A stretch of 56,942 nucleotides of DNA from an uncultured Clostridia bacterium. Lineage in GTDB: Bacteria; Bacillota; Clostridia; UBA1381. The DNA lies in assembly GCA_934454035.1 (NCBI GenBank), contig CAKSFY010000003.1, forward strand, positions 1 through 56,942. Reading direction: 5' to 3'. The translations under genes were made by a program, and so were the position numbers. The notes under the pieces were generated by a model. That model did not search any database. It saw only the letters and a list, made by a program, of their open reading frames with translations, and was not told where the DNA came from. This document shows, one piece after another, positions 33,396 to 40,996 of the stretch (position 1 is its first letter; every line of letters begins with the position of its first letter).

Positions 33396-33480
33396 CTTTT
33401 TCCCTCTTTTCATGAATAAGTATACCATAGCAGGAGAATAAAATCCTGACATTTTTTGCTTTCCGATATCAATATTCTAT

Positions 33481-33497
33481 ATTGTATCATATACAAT
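33481..33497. promoter_or_regulatory. Palindrome between the AraC/GyrI gene and the carboxypeptidase gene
   Basis: ATTGTAT-CAT-ATACAAT is a perfect 7-3-7 inverted repeat in the 196-base divergent gap. Its position fits an operator controlling the regulator itself, the carboxypeptidase, or both. The rest of the gap is AT-rich with no clear further signal. Confidence 0.4.
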
Positions 33498-33591
33498 CAA
33501 AAAAATAAAGTAAATTTTAAATATTTTGGAATTATGGCAGGGGACAGGGAATATCCTTTTAATAAGTGATATATTCGGGGAGTGATATTAA

Positions 33592-34713
33592 TTGAAAAAA
33601 CTGATTGTTATATTATTGAGCTTTTGTTTTGCAGCCCCTGTGTTTGCTGAGGAAATCGGCTCGGGAGCAAAGTCGGTATATTTAACCGAAGCGTCAAGCG
33701 GAGAGACGCTTTATGAAAATAATGCCGATGAGAAGCTGCCCATTGCAAGCGTTACAAAAATAATGACCATGCTTTTGGTAATGGAAGCGGTTGACAACGG
33801 AAAAATAAGCCTTGACGATTTGGTTCCTGTAAGCGAAAGAGCCATGAGTATGGGAGGCTCAACAATGTTTCTGGAAACCGGCGAGCATCTTCCGGTAAGC
33901 GAAATGCTGAAAGGTATAGCAGTTGCGTCGGCTAATGACGGAGCGGTTGCCATGGCGGAGTTTGTTGCCGGCAGCGAAAGCTCTTTTGTGGATATGATGA
34001 ATGAAAGAGCAAAGCAGCTGGGAATGGAAAATACACATTTTGTTAATACAAACGGACTTGATGACGATAATCATTATTCGACGGCACGCGATGTGGCAAA
34101 AATGTCGCGCGAGCTTTTAAAGCATGAAAAGATATTTGAATATACAACAATTTGGACGGACACAATGAGGGACGGAAAATTTGAGCTTGCCAATACAAAC
34201 AAGCTTATAAGATTTTACAATGGTGCAAACGGACTTAAAACCGGTTCTACTTCAAAGGCGATGTGCTGCATATCAGCAACCGCAAAAAGAGATAATATGC
34301 AGCTGATAGCGGTCGTGTTGGGCGCACCGACATCAAAGGACAGATTTGCGGCGGCAAGAGAGCTTTTGGATTTCGGGTTTGCAAATTATAAAGTTGAGAT
34401 GCTTGCGCAAAAGGGTGAGGAGGTTACACGGATTCCGGTTTTGAAAGGAAAGAGAGAGGAAATAGGTCTTATTACTGTAGATAACTGCGGTGCTCTTATG
34501 AAAAAAGGTGAAAGCGGAGAAATTGAGAGAAATATCAATATTCCGGAATATATATGCGCACCTGTAGGCGATGGGGATATAATAGGAAGCGTTGAGTTTT
34601 TGACGGGCGGAAAGGTAATAAAAAGCTGCGAGCTTGCCGCTTCGGGAGAAGTTCAAAAGAAAAATTATTTTGATTTTTTGAAGGATGCTCTCCGAAAGTG
34701 GATATCGTGTTAA
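33592..34713 (+). CDS. D-alanyl-D-alanine carboxypeptidase (DacA/DacF type)
   Basis: It trims the terminal D-Ala of peptidoglycan stem peptides outside the membrane. The 373-residue protein has a signal peptide (residues 1-19), the SxxK motif SVTK (53-56), SAN (113-115) and KTG (216-218), then a C-terminal beta domain and a short amphipathic end for membrane association. The start is TTG 33592 with GGGGAG upstream; no nearby ATG gives a complete signal peptide. It is a single gene, followed by the T-box transcription unit. Whether it serves vegetative growth or sporulation cannot be told. Confidence 0.92.
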   Translation: MKKLIVILLSFCFAAPVFAEEIGSGAKSVYLTEASSGETLYENNADEKLPIASVTKIMTMLLVMEAVDNGKISLDDLVPVSERAMSMGGSTMFLETGEHLPVSEMLKGIAVASANDGAVAMAEFVAGSESSFVDMMNERAKQLGMENTHFVNTNGLDDDNHYSTARDVAKMSRELLKHEKIFEYTTIWTDTMRDGKFELANTNKLIRFYNGANGLKTGSTSKAMCCISATAKRDNMQLIAVVLGAPTSKDRFAAARELLDFGFANYKVEMLAQKGEEVTRIPVLKGKREEIGLITVDNCGALMKKGESGEIERNINIPEYICAPVGDGDIIGSVEFLTGGKVIKSCELAASGEVQKKNYFDFLKDALRKWISC

Positions 34714-34743
34714 AAAAAGTCGAAAAAGAGCAAAAAATAATAC

Positions 34744-34772
34744 TTGACTTTACTGAAAATATGTGATATACT
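34744..34772 (+). promoter_or_regulatory. Promoter of the T-box transcription unit
   Basis: TTGACT (34744-34749) and TATACT (34767-34772) are 17 bases apart; transcription would begin near 34779, just before Stem I. Confidence 0.85.
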
Positions 34773-34782
34773 ATTTCTTGTA

Positions 34783-35056
34783 AAAAGCTGAGACGAAGAC
34801 GGTCGGAAAATGCAGTCTTGAGAGAGTCGGCGGTTGCTGCGAGCCGATGGCAAGTTTTCCAAGTACCTATCACTTCCGAGCTGGAATGCTGAAAAGATTT
34901 TTAGTCCGAGTAGGTGTTTCCGTGAGTGCTGCGTTAATGCAACGGGCTTGATGGAGCCTTAGAGTGGCATTTTTGTAAAAAATGCAATTTGAGTGGTACC
35001 GCGGGTAAATTTTACTCGTCTCAAAGCGTTGTTTTTGAGACGGGTTTTTTTGTTAT
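34783..35056 (+). ncRNA. T-box riboswitch, specifier read as ATC (isoleucine)
   Basis: The leader has the T-box parts in order. Stem I begins AGCTGAGACGAAGAC, its distal loop has GAGAGAGTCGGCGGTTGCTG, and its 3' side reads CTATCACTTCCGAGCTGG. The T-box sequence GAGTGGTACCGCGGGTAAA lies at 34991-35009, and a terminator follows. By the usual pattern (codon, then A, then CTT/CCTT, then GAGC) the specifier is ATC at 34869-34871, i.e. isoleucine. The TGGT bulge would pair with a tRNA ending ACCA, which suits tRNA-Ile. Uncharged tRNA should promote readthrough into the acyl-CoA synthetase gene. The class is certain; the codon assignment is by alignment from memory. Confidence 0.9.
35017..35051 (+). 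terminator. T-box-regulated terminator
   Basis: CGTCTCAAA and TTTGAGACG pair around a short loop and are followed by GGGTTTTTTT. It overlaps the 3' part of the antiterminator region, as expected for a T-box switch. Confidence 0.88.
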
Positions 35057-35084
35057 TAAAAAAAAGAAAGGCAGGAGATTTAAA

Positions 35085-37373
35085 ATGAGTCAAAGTATGC
35101 AGGAACAGTTAGCAGAGGTGGCACAGAGAATTAAAAGTATCCGTGAAATATTCGGTTTCTCGGTTGAGGAAATGGCGGAAAAAACCGATGTAACCCCGGA
35201 AGAATATGTAGAATTTGAAAGCGGTAAAAAGGATTTCAGCTTTACTTTTATATATAAATGTGCAAAATCCTTTCATGTTGACCCGACCGAGCTGCTTCAG
35301 GGTACAAGCCCGACGCTGACAAGCTACAATATCACAAGAAAAGGCGGCGGTCTGCCTATTACAAGAATGAAAGGGCAAGTATATAAAAATCTTGCATCCA
35401 TGTTCAAAAATAAAATGGCAGAGCCTTTCTGGGTAAAAATCCCTTACAAAGAGGGTGCACCCATGAAAACAACCACACATAAGGGTCAGGAATTTGATAT
35501 TGTAATCAAGGGAACCTTGCTTGTAAGCATTGACGGAAACGAAGAAATACTTCATGAGGGTGACAGTATTTATTATAACAGTTCAGAGCCTCACGGACTT
35601 CTGCCTATTAACGGTGAAGACGTTGAAATATATGCAATTGTACTTAACGCAGGTGAAAATGTTGACATCACCGAGCTTCATGAGGTCATCAAGGAAACAC
35701 CGAGAGCCGACCAGCCTGCAACAAGTATATACAAGAGATTTGTCGTGACTGAAAAGGACGAGAAAAAACGTCTTAAATCAATTGCCTTCAAGAATGAGGA
35801 CAAGTTTAATTTTGCGTTTGATATTGTTGACGAGCTGGCAAAAAAATGCCCGGACAAACCTGCAATGTACTATATATCAAATGATAAAAAGGAAAGAGTT
35901 TTCACCTTTGCCGAAATCAGCAAATATTCGTCTATGACGGCAAACTATTTTTCATCACTCGGAATTAAAAAAGGCGACAGGGTAATGCTTGTTTTAAAAA
36001 GACATTATCAGTTCTGGTTCTCTATTCTTGCGCTTCATAAAATAGGAGCAATTGTAATTCCGGCAACAAATCAGCTGGTTGAGCATGACTTTGACTATCG
36101 TTTTAAGGCAGCCGGCATTTCGGCAATTGTCTGCACCACAGACGGAGATGTTGCTAACCAGGTTGATCTCGCAGCAAGAAACTGCCCCGATTTGAAAGTC
36201 AAAATTGCAGTAGGGGAAAAAAGAGACGGCTGGCATGACTTTAACAGTGACCTGACGCTTTACAGTGACGTGTATGAAAGAACAGAGGATTCCGCTTGCG
36301 GAAACGATATAATGCTTATGTTCTTTACATCGGGAACAACAGGCTATCCCAAAATAGCAGAACACAGCCATAAATATCCGCTCGGACATTTCATTACCGC
36401 AAAATACTGGCATAATGTTAATCCGGACGGAATCCACTTTACAATTTCCGATACAGGCTGGGGAAAAGCACTCTGGGGCAAACTGTACGGACAGTGGATG
36501 TGCGAGGCAGCGGTATTTGTATATGACTTTGACAGATTTAAAGCAGATGATATTCTGCCGATGTTTGCAAAATATCATATCACTACCTTCTGTGCACCGC
36601 CGACTATGTACAGATTCTTTATTAAAGAGAATTTATCAAAGTATGATTTGACATCGCTGGAATATTGCACCGTTGCCGGAGAGGCTTTGAACCCGGAGGT
36701 TTATGAACAGTGGAAAAAGGCTACCGGACTTCCGCTTATGGAGGGCTTCGGACAGACAGAGACAACTCTTACTGTCGGCAATTTAAGGGGAATGATTCCA
36801 AAGCCGGGTTCAATGGGTAAACCCAGTCCGATGTACGATGTTGATATTGTTGACCCGGACGGAAAGAGCGTCGGCATAGGCGAAACGGGTGAGATTGTAA
36901 TTCATACGGATAAATATGTTCCCTGCGGATTATTCAGCGGATATTATAACGATGACGAAAAAACCAAAGAAGTTTGGCACGACGGTATGTATCATACAGG
37001 TGATACGGCTTGGAAAGATGAGGACGGATACTTCTGGTATGTCGGAAGAATAGATGATGTTATTAAATCCTCCGGCTACCGTATCGGACCTTTTGAAATA
37101 GAGAGTGTTATCATGGAGCTTCCATATGTATTGGAATGTGCGGTCACTCCGGTTCCCGATCCTATAAGAGGTCAGGTCGTAAAAGCAAGCATTGTGCTTG
37201 TAGGCGGCAGGGAAGGCAGCGACGAGCTTAAAAAAGAAATTCAGGATTATGTAAAGCAGCACACAGCGCCTTATAAGTATCCGAGAGTGGTTGAATTTAT
37301 GGAAGAGCTGCCAAAGACTATAAGCGGAAAAATCATCAGAGCTGAGCTTCGTAAAAGAGATATGGAAAAATAA
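35085..37373 (+). CDS. XRE-cupin-acyl-CoA synthetase fusion (medium/branched-chain type)
   Basis: The 762-residue protein joins three modules: an XRE-like helix-turn-helix (residues ~10-65, RIKSIREIFGFSVEEMAEKT), a cupin (~95-190, KGQEFDIVIKGTLLVSIDGN) and an AMP-forming acyl-CoA synthetase (~215-760). The enzyme part has FFTSGTTGYPKIAEHSH, ISDTGWGKALWG, GFGQTETT, YHTGDTAW, GRIDDVIKSSGYRIGP and the catalytic-Lys motif SGKIIRAELR. The AEHSH and SDTGW wording matches the medium-chain (ACSM/Macs) group, which accepts short branched acids. It is controlled by the isoleucine T-box. A likely substrate is 2-methylbutyrate or another branched acid (inference). AGGAG precedes ATG 35085. Confidence 0.85.
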   Translation: MSQSMQEQLAEVAQRIKSIREIFGFSVEEMAEKTDVTPEEYVEFESGKKDFSFTFIYKCAKSFHVDPTELLQGTSPTLTSYNITRKGGGLPITRMKGQVYKNLASMFKNKMAEPFWVKIPYKEGAPMKTTTHKGQEFDIVIKGTLLVSIDGNEEILHEGDSIYYNSSEPHGLLPINGEDVEIYAIVLNAGENVDITELHEVIKETPRADQPATSIYKRFVVTEKDEKKRLKSIAFKNEDKFNFAFDIVDELAKKCPDKPAMYYISNDKKERVFTFAEISKYSSMTANYFSSLGIKKGDRVMLVLKRHYQFWFSILALHKIGAIVIPATNQLVEHDFDYRFKAAGISAIVCTTDGDVANQVDLAARNCPDLKVKIAVGEKRDGWHDFNSDLTLYSDVYERTEDSACGNDIMLMFFTSGTTGYPKIAEHSHKYPLGHFITAKYWHNVNPDGIHFTISDTGWGKALWGKLYGQWMCEAAVFVYDFDRFKADDILPMFAKYHITTFCAPPTMYRFFIKENLSKYDLTSLEYCTVAGEALNPEVYEQWKKATGLPLMEGFGQTETTLTVGNLRGMIPKPGSMGKPSPMYDVDIVDPDGKSVGIGETGEIVIHTDKYVPCGLFSGYYNDDEKTKEVWHDGMYHTGDTAWKDEDGYFWYVGRIDDVIKSSGYRIGPFEIESVIMELPYVLECAVTPVPDPIRGQVVKASIVLVGGREGSDELKKEIQDYVKQHTAPYKYPRVVEFMEELPKTISGKIIRAELRKRDMEK

Positions 37374-37394
37374 TTTTTTTGGAGGAATGACATT

Positions 37395-38183
37395 ATGAAG
37401 ATTATTGACGTACATGCGCATATTTTTCCTCAGAAAATTTCCGAAAAGGCAGTTAAATCAATAGGCGATTTTTATGAAATACCGATGACCTCCAATAAGG
37501 GCACGTCCGAGGCTTTAATTGAATCGGGCAGCAAAATAGGAGTAAGCAAATATTTGGTTTTTTCCACAGCTACAAAAAAAGAGCAGGTTGAAAGCATTAA
37601 CAGATTCATTATTTCGGAGTGTCGAAAGCACTCCGAGTTTATGGGTCTCGGAACTATGTTCGTTGAATATGACGGATTTGAAAAAGAACTGGATTTTCTG
37701 AAAGAAAGCGGAATAAAGGGAATTAAGCTTCATCCGGATTTTCAAAAATTTGCTTTTGATGACGAGAGACTTTACCCGATATTTGAGTATCTGGCAAAGA
37801 AGAATATGTTTGTGCTTACACACAGCGGAGACAAACGCTATCATTTTTCAAATCCCGATAAAATTACAAGGGTTGCGAAATTGTTTCCCGATTTGAATAT
37901 TATTGCGGCTCATTTTGGCGGCTGGTCGGAATGGGAGGCGGCAGCCGAAGCTCCGAAACTGGACAATGTGTTCTATGATACGAGCAGTACGCTGCTTTTA
38001 ACGGAAAAGGAAAAAGTATTTAAGATATTGAATAAATTCGATAAGTCACATTTTTTCTTCGGAACAGATTTTCCGATGTGGGGGCATGAAGAGGAGTTTG
38101 CGGCATTTATGGATTTAAAATTGCCGGACAAACTGTGTGAGGATATATTGTATAATAATTTTGCAAAATTTTACGGTGTGTGA
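37395..38183 (+). CDS. Amidohydrolase-family metal-dependent hydrolase
   Basis: The 262-residue TIM-barrel protein matches the amidohydrolase-2 family (PF04909): metal-binding DVHAHIF (residues 5-11), KGIKLHPDFQ, VLTHSGD, IIAAHFGGW and the late Asp in FFGTDFPMW. Members are hydrolases or non-oxidative decarboxylases. GGAGG precedes the ATG, 21 bases after the acyl-CoA synthetase, so it shares the T-box transcript. Its substrate may belong to the same acid or amino-acid pathway, but nothing in the sequence shows which. A hairpin overlapping its stop codon ends the operon. Confidence 0.85.
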   Translation: MKIIDVHAHIFPQKISEKAVKSIGDFYEIPMTSNKGTSEALIESGSKIGVSKYLVFSTATKKEQVESINRFIISECRKHSEFMGLGTMFVEYDGFEKELDFLKESGIKGIKLHPDFQKFAFDDERLYPIFEYLAKKNMFVLTHSGDKRYHFSNPDKITRVAKLFPDLNIIAAHFGGWSEWEAAAEAPKLDNVFYDTSSTLLLTEKEKVFKILNKFDKSHFFFGTDFPMWGHEEEFAAFMDLKLPDKLCEDILYNNFAKFYGV

Positions 38184-38203
38184 TGAATTCACACACCGTA
38201 AAA
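38169..38203. terminator. Bidirectional terminator after the amidohydrolase gene
   Basis: TTTTACGGTGTGTGA and TCACACACCGTAAAA form perfect 15-base arms around TGAAT. It spans the stop codons of the two convergent genes. Confidence 0.85.
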
Positions 38204-38500
38204 AAGGTTAGAGACTATTGTCAGAATTGAGAATACGAAAATAAAAGTGTTGATTATCATAAAAAACATAATATTTTTGTATTGCTCGTTTTCTCTCCAT
38301 CGTCTCAGTACTTTTATGAATACAAGCGCAAGTCCGCATATTATGGCAGGAGCAGTGAAAAAACCAAGTAAAGCTCCGCCTTTTTGTGTATTTTTAAGAA
38401 TAAAGTTAAGTATTATTATAAAATACGAGATACCGAATATCAATCCGACGGAAAGCTCGCCGTATTTCATATTTAAAAGCTTAAGTATTTTTTCGGTCAC
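38189..38500 (-). CDS. Small membrane protein of unknown function
   Basis: The 103-residue protein has three hydrophobic segments (residues ~17-36, ~42-62 and ~76-98) with a basic loop (KVLRRWRENEQYKN) between the second and third. I recognise no family. It begins with GTG at 38500 after GGGGTG, and its last codons lie inside the shared terminator hairpin. It may be a stand-alone gene; the adjacent metallophosphoesterase is 58 bases upstream on the same strand end, separated by a small AT-rich gap. Confidence 0.55.
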   Translation of the reverse strand: MTEKILKLLNMKYGELSVGLIFGISYFIIILNFILKNTQKGGALLGFFTAPAIICGLALVFIKVLRRWRENEQYKNIMFFMIINTFIFVFSILTIVSNLFYGV

Positions 38501-38557
38501 AGTAATTCACCCCGGCAGTTAATAATAGTAATATTATATTATAAATATAATCTGTTG

Positions 38558-39388
38558 TCAAGTGGATTTAAGAGTTATTATTCCAAGTTCGGGTCTGTTG
38601 AAAACGCGCGGAACAATCATGGGATTCCCGATTCCTCGGTTTACAATTGCGGAAGTTGTTCCGAATTGATACAATCCTCCGCTGTATTTCGGAAAAAGTA
38701 TGCGGCTGCTTTCGCTCATGGAGGAAAGCGGCATAAATACACCGCCGATATAAGGAATACGAACCTGACCGCCGTGCAGATGCCCGGACAGAATTAAATC
38801 GAAGCCGAAATCCTTGACTTTGTCCAGCAGATTGGCTCTGTGAAAAAGCAATATCTGATAACTTTCTCCGACAGAGAAATTATCAAGATATTCGGCAGCT
38901 TTTTCCTCCGCGCGAACTTTTGTGAATACGTCCTCCATTCCGGAAATTAAAATTTGGCGGCCGTTTCTTTCAAAAGGATATGTTTCGTTTTGAAGAAAAT
39001 GAGCACCGGCATTTTTACAGGAGGCAACAAAGTCTTTGTAATCATTTCGCCATGTATCGTGATTCCCGGAGACAATAAAGCACGGAGCCAGCTTTACAAG
39101 CTCACTTATAAGCTCAATCGCCGGGAGATAGCTTGAACCCTCTCTGTCGGAGGTCATGTCTCCCGTCATGGCAATCATATCCGGAGCATGGGCTTTGATT
39201 TTTTCGTTTAACCCAGTGACCGGACAGTTATGATAATCGGATATATGCGCTATTTTAAAACCGTCGAATTCATCCGGCAGCCTGTCCGATTCAACATCGT
39301 AATAAGATACCTCGAGCCGGCTGTCGAGTGCAGCTGCGGCAAGGCAGACGGCGCCTGCCGCCAGAGAAATTTTAAAAATATTTTTCAT
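38558..39388 (-). CDS. Membrane-anchored metallophosphoesterase (YaeI/YkuE-like)
   Basis: The 276-residue protein has an N-terminal hydrophobic anchor (residues 5-21) and the calcineurin-like motifs DYHN, GDMTSD, GNHD, SGHLHGGQVRIP in order. Relatives such as E. coli YaeI and B. subtilis YkuE are extracytoplasmic phosphodiesterases linked to UDP-2,3-diacylglucosamine-like or wall-associated substrates; the substrate here is unknown. The divergent EamA gene starts 79 bases away. The ribosome binding site is weak (GCCTT before ATG), but the anchor and motif positions support the start. Confidence 0.88.
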   Translation of the reverse strand: MKNIFKISLAAGAVCLAAAALDSRLEVSYYDVESDRLPDEFDGFKIAHISDYHNCPVTGLNEKIKAHAPDMIAMTGDMTSDREGSSYLPAIELISELVKLAPCFIVSGNHDTWRNDYKDFVASCKNAGAHFLQNETYPFERNGRQILISGMEDVFTKVRAEEKAAEYLDNFSVGESYQILLFHRANLLDKVKDFGFDLILSGHLHGGQVRIPYIGGVFMPLSSMSESSRILFPKYSGGLYQFGTTSAIVNRGIGNPMIVPRVFNRPELGIITLKST

Positions 39389-39467
39389 AAGGCTACTCTT
39401 TTCAATTATTTGTTAATTAATTATAACATTTTTAAAAGAAAAAAACAAGACAAAGGAAGAGAAAAAA

Positions 39468-40349
39468 ATGAACAAAAAATTAAAAGGAAATTTGATTTTG
39501 CTTTTTACGGCAATTATTTGGGGAAGCGGATTTGTTTGCCAAAGCATAGGCATGGACCATATAGGAGCAAATACTTTTATGGGGTTGAGAACTCTCCTGG
39601 GTGCGCTTGTGCTCCTGCCGGTAATCGCGGTGAGCGGAAAAAATAAAGAAAAAGCGTCAGCCGGTGACAGAAAAACTTTGATTACGGGCGGAATAGTCTG
39701 CGGAATCATTCTTTGTGTTGCGTCTACCACACAAACAATCGGCATAAAATATACCACAGCGGCAAATTCGGGATTTATAACGGCGATGTACATAATTTTT
39801 GTTCCGTTTCTCGGCTTATTCATGAGAAAAAATATAAATCTCAGAACCGGAATAGGAGCATTGCTGGCAGTTGCCGGACTTTATATGCTTTCGGTTGCGG
39901 GAACCGGCTTTAAAATAAATAAAGGCGATCTGATAACGCTTTTGTGTGCAATTTTGTTTGCGTTCCATATTCTTGCGGTTGACTATTTCTCGCCGAAAAC
40001 AGACGGAATTAAGCTTTCCTGCCTGCAATTTTTTGTGTGTGCGTTTATAAATATTATTATGATGCTGATTTTTGAAAAACCGACCGTTTCAATAATTAAA
40101 GAGTGTTGGATTCCTATTGCATACTCGGGAATTGTTTCTTGCGGAATAGGCTACACCGGACAGATAATCGGTCAAAAATATACAGACCCGGCACCTGCGG
40201 CAATTTTAATGAGCATGGAATCGGTTTTTGCGGCAATCGGCGGATTTTTAATTTTGCATGAGAGCCTCAGTACGATAAAAATAATCGGATGTGCAGTAAT
40301 GTTCGCGGCTATTGTGATAGTTCAGCTGCCGGCTAAAAAAACAAAATAA
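39468..40349 (+). CDS. EamA/DMT-family transporter
   Basis: The 293-residue protein has ten predicted helices in two EamA repeats, starting LILLFTAIIWGSGFVCQSIG and SYTGQIIGQKYTDPAPAAIL-like in the second half (GIGYTGQIIGQKYTDPAPAA). DMT transporters export or import small metabolites such as amino acids; the substrate cannot be read. AAGGAAGAG precedes the ATG. It is a single gene followed by an AT-rich gap without a convincing terminator. Confidence 0.9.
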   Translation: MNKKLKGNLILLFTAIIWGSGFVCQSIGMDHIGANTFMGLRTLLGALVLLPVIAVSGKNKEKASAGDRKTLITGGIVCGIILCVASTTQTIGIKYTTAANSGFITAMYIIFVPFLGLFMRKNINLRTGIGALLAVAGLYMLSVAGTGFKINKGDLITLLCAILFAFHILAVDYFSPKTDGIKLSCLQFFVCAFINIIMMLIFEKPTVSIIKECWIPIAYSGIVSCGIGYTGQIIGQKYTDPAPAAILMSMESVFAAIGGFLILHESLSTIKIIGCAVMFAAIVIVQLPAKKTK

Positions 40350-40446
40350 TCACTAAAAAAACAGCTGCAAATGCAATAATAAACCGCCTTTCAACAATTT
40401 TTTTAAAAATTTTCAAAAAACTATGGAAATTTTCCCGAATATGAGT

Positions 40447-40460
40447 TATAATAATATAAT
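40447..40460 (+). promoter_or_regulatory. Tandem -10 hexamers before the Lrp gene
   Basis: Two TATAAT hexamers (40447-40452 and 40455-40460) lie ~50 bases before the Lrp start. Neither has a good -35 (TGGAAA at 40424 is the closest for the first), which would fit a promoter needing an activator or extended contacts. Confidence 0.4.
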
Positions 40461-40510
40461 AGGTAGTTTTATGCTGCCGTAAGTATGTTTTGAAAGGGGC
40501 TGAATTTACT

Positions 40511-40996
40511 ATGAACGACATTCTTGAAATTTTGGAAAAAAACGGTCCGAAAATTACAAATGAGCAAATTGCTCACATGACCGGAAAAAAAGAGGATGAG
40601 GTCGCGGCGGAAATTGCCGAGCTTGAAAAAAAAGGTGTTATAATCGGATATAAAACGATGGTAAACTGGGAAAAAACGGATGAGGATAATGTTTCGGCAA
40701 TAATTGAGCTGAGGATTACTCCGCAGAGAGGAGAGGGCTTCGATGCGGTCGCCAAAAGAATATATAAATATCCGCAGGTAAAGTCGGTTTATCTTATGTC
40801 CTCCGGAACATATGATCTGGCGCTGATGATTGACGGAAAAAACATGAAAGAAATAGCCATGTTTGTGGCGGAAAAACTCGCCACAATGGATACAGTTATA
40901 AGTACATCAACGCATTTTGTGCTGAAAAAATATAAGGAGGACGGCTTATTGTTCGAAAATGAAGAAAAAGACAGCCGCCAGGTGATTACGCTATGA
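40511..40996 (+). CDS. Lrp/AsnC-family transcriptional regulator
   Basis: The 161-residue protein has an N-terminal winged helix (ILEILEKNGPKITNEQIAHM, residues ~3-50) and a C-terminal RAM ligand domain (SAIIELRITPQ, then VYLMSSGTYDLALMIDG). Lrp-type proteins bind amino acids and control their metabolism. ATG 40511 is preferred to an upstream TTG. The stop overlaps the start of the aminotransferase gene (ATGA), which suggests that it regulates or senses the substrate of that enzyme. Confidence 0.92.
   Translation: MNDILEILEKNGPKITNEQIAHMTGKKEDEVAAEIAELEKKGVIIGYKTMVNWEKTDEDNVSAIIELRITPQRGEGFDAVAKRIYKYPQVKSVYLMSSGTYDLALMIDGKNMKEIAMFVAEKLATMDTVISTSTHFVLKKYKEDGLLFENEEKDSRQVITL

Noticed and set aside
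34989..35084. N-terminal extension of the acyl-CoA synthetase frame
   Set aside because: The extra codons overlap the T-box sequence and its terminator; the real start at 35085 has a good ribosome binding site.
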